The translations under genes were made by a program, and so were the position numbers. Below, piece after piece: positions 35,727-47,295 of a stretch of 64,000 nucleotides of DNA; positions within the stretch are counted from its first letter, which is position 1; every line of letters begins with the position of its first letter. Source of the stretch: Saccharomonospora sp. CUA-673 (GTDB taxonomy: Bacteria > Actinomycetota > Actinomycetes > Mycobacteriales > Pseudonocardiaceae); contig NZ_MKKE01000085.1 of the NCBI RefSeq assembly GCF_001942305.1, positions 62,001 to 126,000 on the forward strand, read 5' to 3'. Under the pieces are notes generated by a model. The model did not search any database. It had not been told where the DNA came from and was given only the letters and a program-made list of their open reading frames with translations.

Positions 35727-36817
35727 GACTCGGTTCTCCTCGCCTTCGTCGCCGTGGTTTTCGTCGCCGCGGTCTTCTTCGAGGCCGTCTTCTTCTTCGG
35801 GGCCGTCTTCTTCGCGGTCGCCTTGGTGGTGCCCGACTGCGCGGTGTCTGCCTTGGTGCTGTCCGCCTTGGCCGCACTCGACGTGGCCGTACTGCGCCGC
35901 GTGCCGGCGAGCTTGGTGAGCCCCTTCAACGCGGCCTCGTAGATCTCGTCCGGGTCGAGCCTGCGCAACTCCTCGATGAGGCAGTCGCGCGTGTCACGCC
36001 GCTGCAGCGACACCCGCCGCGTCGGCTGGCCCGGCTGTGTGAGCGTGCCGGTGCGGCCGTCGGGCCGGTCGATCGAGATCGGCCCGGACGGCCGCTCCAA
36101 CGTCACCGACACGATGCCCTGCGCACTGGTCGTCTTGGAGCGTTTGACCGGGACTCCCAGGTACTCGGCCAGCCACCCGGCGAGCAGCTCCGTCGACGGC
36201 GAGTCCGGCTTACCGGTCACCGTCGCGCCGGTGACCCGCTCGTACGGCGGCAGGTCCAGCGCGCCCGCCAGCTGGGCACGCCATTCCGTCAACCTCGTCC
36301 ACGCCAGGTCCGTGTCGCCGTCGGCGTAGGTCTTGGCCCGGGACTGCAGCGACCGGATCGGGTTCTTCTCCGCCGCCGAGTCGGTGATCCGCCGCTGCGC
36401 GAGCTTGCCCAGCGCGTCCTTGCTCGGCGACTTCGGCCCGTTACCCGGCCACCACGTCACGATCGGCGCGTCCGGCAACAGCAGCGGCACGACGGCGCTC
36501 TGGCCCTGGTTCGCCAGCGCACCGTACAGCCGCAGCACCACGACCTCGCTGGCACCGGCGTCACCGCCCACCCGGATCTGCCCGTCGATCCGCGGCGCGG
36601 CCGTGCGCGCACCCTTGGCCACCACGATCACCCGCGACGGATGCTCCCGGCTCGCCTCGTTGGCCGCGTAGATCGCGTCCTCGAGCTGGTCGTCGTCCTC
36701 CGCCACGATCACGAGCGTCAGGACCCGGCCCAACGCCACCGCACCGCCCCGCTCGCGGAGCTCGACGATCTTCTTGTTCAACTGCGACGTCGTCGTCGAC
36801 GGCAAGTCAATGATCAC
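35723..36817 (-). CDS. opcA: Glucose-6-phosphate dehydrogenase assembly protein OpcA with Lys/Ala/Thr-rich tail
   Basis: 364 residues from GTG 36817 (VIIDLPSTTTSQLNKKIVEL, the family start). Needed for Zwf assembly/allosteric activity in cyanobacteria and actinobacteria. The core ends near residue 305 (DEIYEAALKGLTKLAGT). The last 55 residues are almost only Lys, Ala, Thr, Ser (KATAKKTAPKKKTASKK), like histone H1 or HU/Lsr2-type tails, so the mature protein is predicted to carry a strongly basic, DNA- or polyanion-binding extension. The region just upstream contains a partial duplication of the zwf/opcA junction. Confidence 0.9.
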   Translation of the reverse strand: MIIDLPSTTTSQLNKKIVELRERGGAVALGRVLTLVIVAEDDDQLEDAIYAANEASREHPSRVIVVAKGARTAAPRIDGQIRVGGDAGASEVVVLRLYGALANQGQSAVVPLLLPDAPIVTWWPGNGPKSPSKDALGKLAQRRITDSAAEKNPIRSLQSRAKTYADGDTDLAWTRLTEWRAQLAGALDLPPYERVTGATVTGKPDSPSTELLAGWLAEYLGVPVKRSKTTSAQGIVSVTLERPSGPISIDRPDGRTGTLTQPGQPTRRVSLQRRDTRDCLIEELRRLDPDEIYEAALKGLTKLAGTRRSTATSSAAKADSTKADTAQSGTTKATAKKTAPKKKTASKKTAATKTTATKARRTES

Positions 36818-36907
36818 GGCCGCCTCCAGTGTTCTGCGGGACACCCGCACCCGGTCGGCGTCCGTGGTCGGGGCTGCGCAAAGTGTCGATCACGGCCGCC
36901 TCCAGTG
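36812..36907. repeat. 20-bp direct repeat flanking the zwf-opcA gap
   Basis: GATCACGGCCGCCTCCAGTG occurs at 36812-36831 (opcA start) and 36888-36907 (zwf end), 76 bp apart. On the coding (minus) strand the similarity continues upstream of each copy (GCGGACCGGATGC against GCCGACCGGGTGC), so the spacer looks like a diverged tandem duplication of the zwf 3' end. Confidence 0.7.
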
Positions 36908-38417
36908 GCGTCCTGCGCGCTCCAGCATCCGGTCCGCCGACTCCGGCCCCCAGCTGCCCGGCAGATAGGCTCGGGGACGCCGCGCTCGGCCCAGTGCCGC
37001 AACACCGGGTCGAGGATCTTCCACGACAGTTCGACCTCCTCGTTCACCGGGAACAGCGACGGCTCACCGAGCAACACGTCGAGGATCAACCGCTCGTAGG
37101 CCTCCGGTGAGCTCTCCGTGAACGAGTGTCCGTAGCCGAAGTCCATCGTGACGTCGCGGACCTCCATGGTCGTGCCGGGCACCTTCGACCCGAACCGCAT
37201 CGTCACGCCCTCATCGGGCTGCACGCGGATGACCAGGCGTTCTCGCCGAGCTCGTCGGTGGAGGTGGAGTCGAACGGCAGATGCGGTGCCCGCTTGAACA
37301 CCACGGCGATCTCCGTGACCCGCCTGCCGAGCCGCTTGCCGGTGCGCAGGTAGAACGGCACGCCCGCCCAGCGGCGGTTCTGCACCTCCAGCGTCACCGC
37401 GGCGTAGGTCTCGGTGGTCGACTCCTTCGCGAAACCGGCCTCCTGCGCCAGCCCCGGTACCTTGGTGCCGCCCTGCCAGCCGCCCGAGTACTGCCCGGCC
37501 GCGGTCGTCTCGTCGAACGGGCCGACCGCCTTCGTCGCGCCCAGCACCTTCACCTTCTCGGCCCGCAGTGCACCCGGTTCGAACGAGACCGGTTCCTCCA
37601 TCGCCGTCAGCGCCAACAGCTGCAGCAGGTGGTTCTGGATGACGTCGCGGGCGGCGCCGATGCCGTCGTAATAGGCGGCGCGGCCACCGAGCCCGATGTC
37701 CTCGGCCATCGTGATCTGCACGTGGTCCACGTAGTGCGCGTTCCACAGCGGTTCGAACAGCTGGTTCGCGAACCGCAACGCCAGGATGTTCTGCACCGTC
37801 TCCTTGCCGAGGTAGTGGTCGATGCGGAACACCGACTCCTCGGGGAAGACCTGGTTCACCACGCCGTTGAGCTCCTGGGCGCTCGCGAGATCGTGCCCGA
37901 ACGGCTTCTCGATCACCACGCGTCGCCACGTGCTGTCGTCGGCGTCGGCGAGGCCCGAGCGCGAGAGCTGCTTGCTGACGATGGGGAACGCCCACGGCGG
38001 GATCGACAGGTAGAAGGCCGTGTTGCCGCCCGTGCCGCGTTCGGTGTCGAGTTCGCGCACCGTGGCCGCGAGCCGGTCGAAGGCGTCGTCGTCGTCGAAC
38101 GTGCCCTGCACGAAGCGGATGCCTTCCGCGAGCCGGTTCCACACCGACTCGCGGAACGGCGTGCGCGCGTTCTCGGCCACCGCGTCGTGCACGAGCTCAC
38201 CGAAGTCCTGGTGCTCCCACTCGCGGCGGGCGAACCCGACCAGGGAGAACCCCGGCGGCAGCAGACCGCGGTGCGCCAGGTCGTAGATCGCGGGCATCAG
38301 CTTCTTGCGGGACAGATCGCCCGTGACGCCGAAGATGACCATGCTCGACGGCCCCGCGATGCGCGGCAGGCGCTTGTCCCTGGGGTCGCGGAGCGGGTTG
38401 GTCCAGCTACGCGTCAT
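36890..38417 (-). CDS. zwf: Glucose-6-phosphate dehydrogenase, frame broken twice
   Basis: First step of the oxidative pentose phosphate pathway. 509 residues after repair. NADP-binding VIFGVTGDLSRKKLMPAIYDLA, catalytic RIDHYLGKETVQNI, and C-terminal DEGVTMRFGSKVPG. Breaks near 37235 (GENALVIRVQPDEG; GCCCTGG present as GCCTGG) and near 36967 (PEPYLPGSWGPESADRML; CCCTAT present as CCTAT). ATG 38417 overlaps the pgi stop. Followed by opcA after a duplicated junction. Confidence 0.96.
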
Positions 38418-40028
38418 CGAGTGATCTCCTGTACCGCGCGCATCACCTCGGCCAGGCCGGCGGCCCGGTCGGTCAGGTGCAGCCGCAGGACCGGCCTGCC
38501 CCGGTCGACGAGCACCTGCCCGTCGCCCAGCGCCTGCGCCAACTGCAGTGTGCCCAGCGAATACGGACGGTCCGGCACCGGCAGGTCCTCCTCGGATTCA
38601 CCCGTGATCTGCAGGAACACTCCGTTCTGGTGCCCGCCCTTGTGGTACTGGCCGGTCGAGTGCAGGAACCGCGGTCCCCAGCCGAACGTGGTCTGCACGT
38701 CGGTGCGGCGGGCCAGTTCGGAACGCAGCAGCGACGCGGACGCGTCGTCGAGCCGGTCCAGATACGCCTGCACGGACAGGTAACCGCCGGCCGGCACGGT
38801 CGCGACGAACTCCCGCAGGATGTCGGCCAGCAATCCGTCGCCGCTCGTGCCGGTCGAGGCGTGCACCTCGACCGTGCCGGTGACGGTCGACGGCGTCGCC
38901 GCGGCGCCGCTCGCGTCCGGCTCGTCCAGCAGCGACCGGGCGGCCTTCTTCGCGGCCTCCACGTCGGGCTGGTCGAACGGGTTGATGCCCAGCAGTCGGC
39001 CGGCGATCGCGACCGCCGACTCCCACAGCAGGAACTGCGCGCCGAGTGGTCCGTCCACGGCGATGCGGGCGCCGGCGGCCGGCGGTCCGACGGCGACGGT
39101 CGTCGCGTCACCCGCCGCCGGGGCCTCGCCGGCGAAGCCGGGCGCGTCCGGACCCTCGACGACGACGGGCAGCAGGCCGGTGCCCTCCTTGCCCGTCGAC
39201 TCGGCGATCAGCTGCTCGGCCCAGTCGCCGAAACCCGCGGCCTCGGACCCGGTGTCGGCGAGGACGAGCTTCTCGCGCCGTCGGCGTGAGCGGCGGCGAA
39301 CGCCGCGCCCAGCGTCAGCGCCGGGTTGTCGGCCGCATCGGTCGCCACCGCGTCGGCGACGAACGCTGCCTGGTCCAGCAGCCGCGCCACGTCGGCACCG
39401 GCCAGGCCCGCCGGCACGAGCCCGAACGCGGTCAGGGCCGAGTAGCGCCCGCCCACGTTCGGATCGGCAGGAAGACCTTGCGGCACTGCTCGAGCTCGGC
39501 CAGCGGCGAACCCGGGTCGGTGACCACGACGATCCGCCGCGCCGGGTCGATGCCCTCGGCCTCGAAGGCCGCGGCGAACACCCGGCGGTGGCTGTCGGTC
39601 TCCACCGTCGTGCCCGATTTGGACGACACCACGAGCACCGTGCGGTCGAGATCGCCCGTGAGCGCGTCCGCCACCTGCGCCGGGTCCGTCGTGTCCAGCA
39701 CCGTCAGCGGCACGCCCGCGGACGCGGTGATGACCTCGGGCGCGAGCGACGATCCGCCCATGCCCGCCAGCACCACGCGGTCGATGCCCTCGGAGCGCAG
39801 ATCGGTGCGCAGCGCCTCGATCTCGCCGATGAGCGGACGCGACGTGCGGTGCAGGGTCGTCCACGCCAGGCGGATCGAGGCCTCCGCCTCGGCGTCCGGA
39901 CCCCACAGCGTGGCGTCCTGCGCGGCGAGCCTGCCCGCCACGCCGTCGGAGACGAGGGCGTCGATCAGTGGAGCGGCGGCGTCGGCGAGTGCGGGGTCGA
40001 GCTCGACCCCGATCTGGTCGGCCCCCAT
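38414..40028 (-). CDS. pgi: Glucose-6-phosphate isomerase, frame broken twice
   Basis: Interconverts glucose-6-phosphate and fructose-6-phosphate. About 538 residues after repair, starting at ATG 40028 ([20 protein letters not shown]). SIS-domain blocks [75 protein letters not shown] and [11 protein letters not shown]. Breaks near 39466 (RKVFLP-DPNVGG) and near 39286 ([13 protein letters not shown]). Actinobacterial type found next to tal and zwf. A further lost base upstream makes it read as if fused to tal. Confidence 0.93.
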
Positions 40029-40035
40029 CCCCGGA

Positions 40036-41144
40036 TCAGCCTTCGCCTTGGCGAGCTGCCGCGAGACGGTCTCGAGCAGCTCGGACCACGACGTGTCGAA
40101 CTTGTCCACGCCCTCGGTCTCGAGCGTGGTGAACACGTCGGCCACGTCGATGCCGACGCCGGCGAGCGAGTCGAACACCTCCTGGGCCTGCTCGGCGGTG
40201 CCGCTGACCGTGTCGCCGGTGACGTTCGCGTGATCGGCGGAGGCGTCCAGAGTGGACTCCGGCATCGTGTTGACCGTGTTCGCCACGACGAGCCCGTCGA
40301 CGTAGCGGGTGTCGGAGTAGTCCGGGTTCTTCACGCCCGTCGATGCCCACAGTGGACGCTGGACGTTCGCGCCGTCGGCCTGCAGTGCCTCCCACCGCGG
40401 CGAGGAGAAGCGCTCCTCGTAGGCGGCGTAGGCCAACTGGGCGTTGGCGATCGCGGCCCGGCCGCGCAGCGCGAGCGCCTCGGCGGTGCCGATCGTCTCG
40501 AGCCGCTTGTCGATCTCGCTGTCCACACGGGACACGAAGAACGAGGCGACCGAGTGGATCGACGAGAGGTCGTGCCCGTTCGCCTTCGCCTGCTCCAGGC
40601 CGGCGATGTAGGCGTCGATGACCGCCTTGTAGCGCTCGACCGAGAAGATCAGCGTGACGTTCACGCTGATGCCCTCGGCGAGGGTGCGGGTGATGGCCGG
40701 CAGGCCCTCCTCGGTCGCCGGGATCTTCACCAGCAGGTTGGGCCGGTCGACCGTCTTCCACAGATCGGCGGCCTCGGCGACGGTCTTGTCGGTGTCGCGG
40801 GCCAGGCCCGGGTCGACCTCGATCGACACGCGGCCGTCGACGCCGCCGGTGGCGGTGAAGACGTCGCGGAACAGGTCCGCGGCGTTGCGCACGTCGGTCG
40901 TGGTCAGTTCCCGCACGACCGCGTCGACGTCGGCGCCGCGGTCGGCCAGCTCCCGAACCTGCTCGTCGTAGGCCTCGCCGTCACCGAGGGCGTTGGCGAA
41001 GATCGTCGGGTTGGTCGTGACGCCGACGACGTGCTTGTCGCGGATCAGCTCGGCGAGGTTGCCCGAGTCGATCCGGTCCCGGGACAGGTCGTCGAGCCAG
41101 ATCGACACGCCGGCCTGGGAGAGTGCTGCGAGATTGCTGCTCAT
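40036..41144 (-). CDS. tal: Transaldolase (reads through into pgi because of a lost base at its stop)
   Basis: 369 residues. [28 protein letters not shown] with the Schiff-base Lys region, [26 protein letters not shown], and the actinobacterial [22 protein letters not shown]. The family ends around [22 protein letters not shown] then stop. Here the last codons read AAG GCT GAT; one more C would give AAG GCC TGA (TGA at 40038-40036) and free the pgi ATG eight bases later. I therefore annotate two genes. A true bifunctional transaldolase/isomerase exists in other bacteria and is the alternative. Confidence 0.9.
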
Positions 41145-41163
41145 GAGGCGATCTCCAATCCGG

Positions 41164-43266
<2,103 letters not shown>

Positions 43267-43732
43267 TAGAACTCGGCTCCTGAATCGTCTTTGGTTGAAG
43301 CTGGCCGTGCGGGGCGAGCGCGCCGGTGGTCCGGCCATCGGCGGCTGCCTCCGCGATCTTAATCGATCAGGGCGCGGGTACCACAGCGAACTGGCAGGTA
43401 ACCCGTGGAACGTGACCGATGCCGCCAGCGTAGACCCGCGCGCTTCGGTGGTGCCTGGCGCGCCCACCGCGCGAGAGCCTCGCAGACGCCGGCGCCGTCA
43501 CCACCGCGGCCCGGCCCCGCGCGCGTGTCGCACGCGCGCGGGCGCGCACGCGAGGGCACATAAGTCACGCCGGCGTCCGGGGGCGTGTGGAATGTGACGT
43601 GGACTTCGCACCCGGGGTGCCGTGCGCAGATGCGGAAAAGTCCTCTACTACCCTCTGTCAAGGAACCGGCCGACGAGCCGTCCGGCGCTCGCCGAGGACG
43701 TCTCCGGCCCGCAATCTGACGCAGGGAGCGAC
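43267..43732. other. Divergent tkt-ctaB intergenic region (466 bp)
   Basis: Contains the candidate tkt -10 box TAAGAT (minus, 43361-43356) within an ATCGATTAAGATCG context, a large alternating purine-pyrimidine inverted repeat (43516-43542), and the ctaB ribosome site AGGGAG (43723-43728). No coding sequence, tRNA or known riboswitch was recognised. Short frames here are shadows. Confidence 0.6.
43516..43542. repeat. GC-alternating inverted repeat (12-bp arms)
   Basis: CCCGCGCGCGTG, TCG, CACGCGCGCGGG: perfect arms of alternating C/G and G/T steps with a 3-base loop, followed by another CGCGCACGCG tract. Strong cruciform and Z-DNA-forming potential in a divergent promoter region. Confidence 0.75.
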
Positions 43733-44733
43733 ATGTCGTTGGTGCACGCTGCGCATTCGTCGCACGGGCGCAGTGCCAACACCAGCGCCGGGCACACCGC
43801 CGGTACACCTTCCGGTGAGCCCCCGGCTGGTGATCCGGGTGCTCGTCGCGGTGTTCGGCAGGCGATCGCCGCGTACTCCTCCCTGGCCAAGCCGCGTGTG
43901 ATCGAGCTGCTGCTCGTCACCACCATCCCCGCGATGTTCCTCGCGGGTCGGTCGATCCCGGACCCGTGGCTGCTGCTGGCCACCCTCGTCGCGGCACGAT
44001 GGCCGCCGGCAGCGCGAACGCGCTGAACTGCGTCGTCGACGCGGACATCGACAAGGTCATGAACCGCACGAAGACGCGTCCGCTCGTGCGCGACACCGTT
44101 CCGCGCAGGAACGCGCTGATCTTCGGTCTGGCGCTCGGCGTCGCGTCGTTCGCGTTGCTGTATTTCGCGGTGAATCTGCTCGCCGGGTTGCTCGCGATCG
44201 CGACGATCCTGTTCTACATCTTCGTCTACACCCTCGGCCTGAAGCGGCGTACGCCGCAGAACGTCGTCTGGGGCGGTGCCGCCGGGTGCATGCCCGTCGT
44301 CATCGGCTGGGCCGCGGTCACCGGCACCGTCGAATGGCCCGCGTTCGTCATGTTCGGCGTGATCTTCTTCTGGACGCCGCCGCACACGTGGGCGCTCGGC
44401 ATGAAGTACCGCGAGGACTACGAGCGCGCGGGCGTCCCGATGCTGCCCGTGGTGGCCAGCACCGAGCACGTGGCCAAGCAGATCGTCATCTACTCGTGGG
44501 TGATGGTCGGTTGGACCCTGCTTCTCGTGCCCGCCACCAGCTGGCTCTACGCCGCGTTCGCCTGCCTGGCCGGCGCCTGGTTCCTGTTCTACGCCCACCG
44601 TCTGCATGCCGGCGCCAAGCGGGGCGAGGAGACCAAGCCGATGGCGCTGTTCCACCGCTCGAACACCTACCTGATGATCGTGTTCGTGGCGCTGGCGGTC
44701 GACTCGGCCATCGGCCTGCCGGTCCTGGTCTGA
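43733..44733 (+). CDS. ctaB: Protoheme IX farnesyltransferase (heme O synthase), frame broken
   Basis: Adds the farnesyl group to heme b for cytochrome aa3. 333 residues after repair; UbiA fold with the prenyl-diphosphate Asp motif [18 protein letters not shown], second Asp region [15 protein letters not shown], and seven to nine membrane segments. ATG 43733 follows AGGGAG. The first 40 residues are a His/Ser/Gly-rich cytosolic extension. Break near 43996: [16 protein letters not shown] is read as [10 protein letters not shown] because GGCGGC is present as GCGGC. Pairs functionally with ctaA at 51610. Confidence 0.95.
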
Positions 44734-44857
44734 CGGCCTCGGCGCCCGGCACGGCGCCGCTCGGGTTAACCACCGCGGGTCCGGGGAATTCATCGGCGTC
44801 GTCGATCGTTGGACATCGGTCGAGGTCCGACATCATCTTCGTGGAAAGGCGCCGCCC

Positions 44858-47251
44858 TTGTCTGTGTCCGCGGACGGCCGGGACATCACCGCTGACGGCA
44901 AACACACCGCGATCGCGGAGGAACAGGAGTATCTCGCCGGTCTCTACGCGGCCCTCGACGCCGAACGGCAGCTCGCGGAGCGGCGGCTAGCCGAGACGTT
45001 GCGGATGGCCGACGGGGAGCCGCAGGCGCAGGCCGAGCGGGAGGCGGCGACCGCCACCTACAGCGACCGACTGGCCCAACTCACGTCCGTGGAGCAGGGG
45101 CTGTGCTTCGGACGGCTGGACTTCGGCGACGAACGCCGGGCAGGCGAGGAGATCGAGTCCCCGCTCTACATCGGCAGGCTCGGCCTGTTCGACGAGAGCG
45201 ACGACTACCGGCCGCTGTTGATCGACTGGCGCGCCCCGGTCGCCCGGCCGTTCTACCTCGCCACCGCCGCCTCACCCGACGGCGTGCGGCGCCGCCGGCA
45301 TCTGCGCACCCTCAGCAGGCGGGTCGTGGACGTCGACGACGAGATCCTCGACATCGGCTCCGGCGGCGACAGCGACCACCTGGGGCTCGCGGGCGAGGCG
45401 GCGTTGCTGTCGGCGCTCGAACGGCGCCGCACCGGCGAGATGTCCGACATCGTCGCGACCATCCAGTCCGAGCAGGACCGGATCATCCGCGCCGACATGG
45501 GCGGCGTGCTGGTCGTTCAGGGCGGGCCGGGGACCGGCAAGACCGCCGTGGCGCTGCACCGCGCGGCGTACCTGCTCTACACCTACCGGCGTCAGCTCAC
45601 CACACGCGGTGTGCTGGTGGTCGGGCCCAACAGCACGTTCCTGCGCTACATCGGACAGGTGCTGCCCTCGCTCGGTGAGACGGGCGTGCTGCTGGCCACC
45701 GTCGGCGAGCTCTTCCCCGGTCTCGAGGCCGTCGGCACGGACACCCCCGAGACGGCCGAGGTCAAGGGCCGGGTCGGCATGGTCGAGGTGCTGACGCAGG
45801 CGGTGCGCGACCGACAGACCGTGCCCGAGGACGTGCTGCACATCGACGCCGAGGACAACGACGTGCTCGAACTGGACCGCGCGACGTGCGAGCGCGCGCG
45901 CGAGAAGGCGCGGGCGACGCTCAAGCCGCACAACGTCGCCCGCCGGGTCTTCGTCGACACCCTGCTGGACGCGCTCGCCGAGCAGGCCGTGGCGCGGCTG
46001 GAGTCGAGCGTGCTCGACGACGTGCCCGACATCCCGCTCACCGAGGACGAGACCGACGACGGCGTGCTGCTCGACGAGCGCGACCACGCCACCATCAGGC
46101 AGGAGCTCACCGAGGACCGCGCGGTGCGGGACGCGCTGCACGGTCTGTGGCCGAAGCTCACGCCGCAGGAGCTGCTCGCGGACCTGCTCACCGACCCCGG
46201 CCGGCTCGCCTCGGCCGCCGCGGGGCAGCTGACCGACGCCGAGCGCGATGCGCTGTTGCGCGCCCCCGGTTCGTGGTGGACGCCGGCCGACGTTCCGCTG
46301 CTCGACGAGCTCGCGGAGCTGCTGGGGGAGGACGACACGGAGGCGCGGCTGCGACGCGAGCGCCGGGAACGCGAGGAACGCGCCTACGCCGAGGGCGTGC
46401 TGCACGTGTTGGAACAGGACGACGAACTCCTCGACGAGGACCAGATCCGCGTCCGCGACGTGCTGGACGCCGAGATGATCGCCGAGCGGCAGGAGGCGCG
46501 CAGCAACCTCACCGCGGCTCAGCGCGCGGCACAGGACCGGACGTGGACGTTCGGGCACGTCATCGTCGACGAGGCGCAGGAACTGTCGGCGATGGACTGG
46601 CGCACGCTGATGCGCCGCTGCCCGAGCCGTTCCATGACGCTCGTGGGCGACGTGTCGCAGACCGGTTCGCGCGCGGGCACGTCCGCGTGGGGCGACGTGC
46701 TCGAGCCGTACGTGGGGCAGCGGTGGCGCCTGCGCGAGCTGACCGTCAACTACCGCACCCCGGCCGAGATCATGGAGCTCGCCGCGCACGTGCTGGCCGA
46801 GATCGACCCCGAGCTGCGCGCGCCGACGTCGGTGCGCGACACCGGGGACGTGCCGTGGCAGCGCACGCTCGAGCGGGAGCGGCTGCCCGAGGAGATCCGG
46901 TCCGTCGTGGACGGCGAACTGGCCGAGGCCGACGGGGGCACGGTGGCCGTCGTCGTCCCCGAGAGCCTGGCCACACCGGAGCTCGAGGCCGCTGTGACGT
47001 TCGACTCGTCCGGCGAATCGGGCGGACGCGTGTCGCTGCTGTCGGTCGACCGGGCGAAGGGTCTGGAGTTCGACGCGGTGGTCGTCGTCGCGCCCGAGGA
47101 GATCATCGCCGAGTCGCCGCGCGGCCTGAATGACCTGTATGTCGCGCTGACGCGCGCGACCACGCGGTTGGGAATCGTGCACACCGGGCCCGTGCCGGGC
47201 GCGCTCGCCGCGGCCTCGACCGCGCCGGGAGTGGCGACACACACGTGGTGA
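44858..47251 (+). CDS. HelD/HelR-type RNA polymerase-recycling ATPase
   Basis: 797 residues. UvrD/Rep-like SF1 helicase heads with GGPGTGKTAVALHRAAY (Walker A, residue about 225), VIVDEAQELSAMDW (Walker B), GDVSQTGSRAGTS, VNYRTPAEIMELA and LLSVDRAKGLEFDAVVV / YVALTRATTRLGI. The N-terminal 70 residues form the antiparallel coiled coil (EEQEYLAGLYAALDAERQLAERRL) that enters the RNAP secondary channel in HelD. TTG 44858 chosen: GGAAAGG lies eight bases upstream. Family members displace RNAP from DNA and in actinobacteria can protect from rifamycins. No rifamycin-associated element was recognised upstream. Confidence 0.85.
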   Translation: MSVSADGRDITADGKHTAIAEEQEYLAGLYAALDAERQLAERRLAETLRMADGEPQAQAEREAATATYSDRLAQLTSVEQGLCFGRLDFGDERRAGEEIESPLYIGRLGLFDESDDYRPLLIDWRAPVARPFYLATAASPDGVRRRRHLRTLSRRVVDVDDEILDIGSGGDSDHLGLAGEAALLSALERRRTGEMSDIVATIQSEQDRIIRADMGGVLVVQGGPGTGKTAVALHRAAYLLYTYRRQLTTRGVLVVGPNSTFLRYIGQVLPSLGETGVLLATVGELFPGLEAVGTDTPETAEVKGRVGMVEVLTQAVRDRQTVPEDVLHIDAEDNDVLELDRATCERAREKARATLKPHNVARRVFVDTLLDALAEQAVARLESSVLDDVPDIPLTEDETDDGVLLDERDHATIRQELTEDRAVRDALHGLWPKLTPQELLADLLTDPGRLASAAAGQLTDAERDALLRAPGSWWTPADVPLLDELAELLGEDDTEARLRRERREREERAYAEGVLHVLEQDDELLDEDQIRVRDVLDAEMIAERQEARSNLTAAQRAAQDRTWTFGHVIVDEAQELSAMDWRTLMRRCPSRSMTLVGDVSQTGSRAGTSAWGDVLEPYVGQRWRLRELTVNYRTPAEIMELAAHVLAEIDPELRAPTSVRDTGDVPWQRTLERERLPEEIRSVVDGELAEADGGTVAVVVPESLATPELEAAVTFDSSGESGGRVSLLSVDRAKGLEFDAVVVVAPEEIIAESPRGLNDLYVALTRATTRLGIVHTGPVPGALAAASTAPGVATHTW

Positions 47252-47282
47252 AGGCGTGCAAAACGCCCGGTGAGCGCCCAGC

Positions 47283-47295
47283 TAGGGTAGGCGCA
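47283..47295 (+). promoter_or_regulatory. Leaderless promoter of the FKBP lipoprotein gene
   Basis: TAGGGT (47283-47288) ends six bases before ATG 47295, placing +1 on the start codon. It overlaps the short gap after helR. Confidence 0.5.

Noticed and set aside
39432-41144. Single 570-residue transaldolase-isomerase fusion gene
   Set aside because: Explained by one lost base at the transaldolase stop; isomerase start and a stop reappear when restored, and the same kind of loss recurs throughout the window.
43655-43662. TTGACA on the minus strand as the tkt -35 box
   Set aside because: No -10-like sequence at 16-18 bp; the TAAGAT box nearer tkt is a better candidate.
44737-44765. GGCGCC-rich imperfect hairpin after ctaB as a rifamycin-associated element for helR
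   Set aside because: Sequence does not resemble the known element beyond GC content; at best a weak ctaB terminator.
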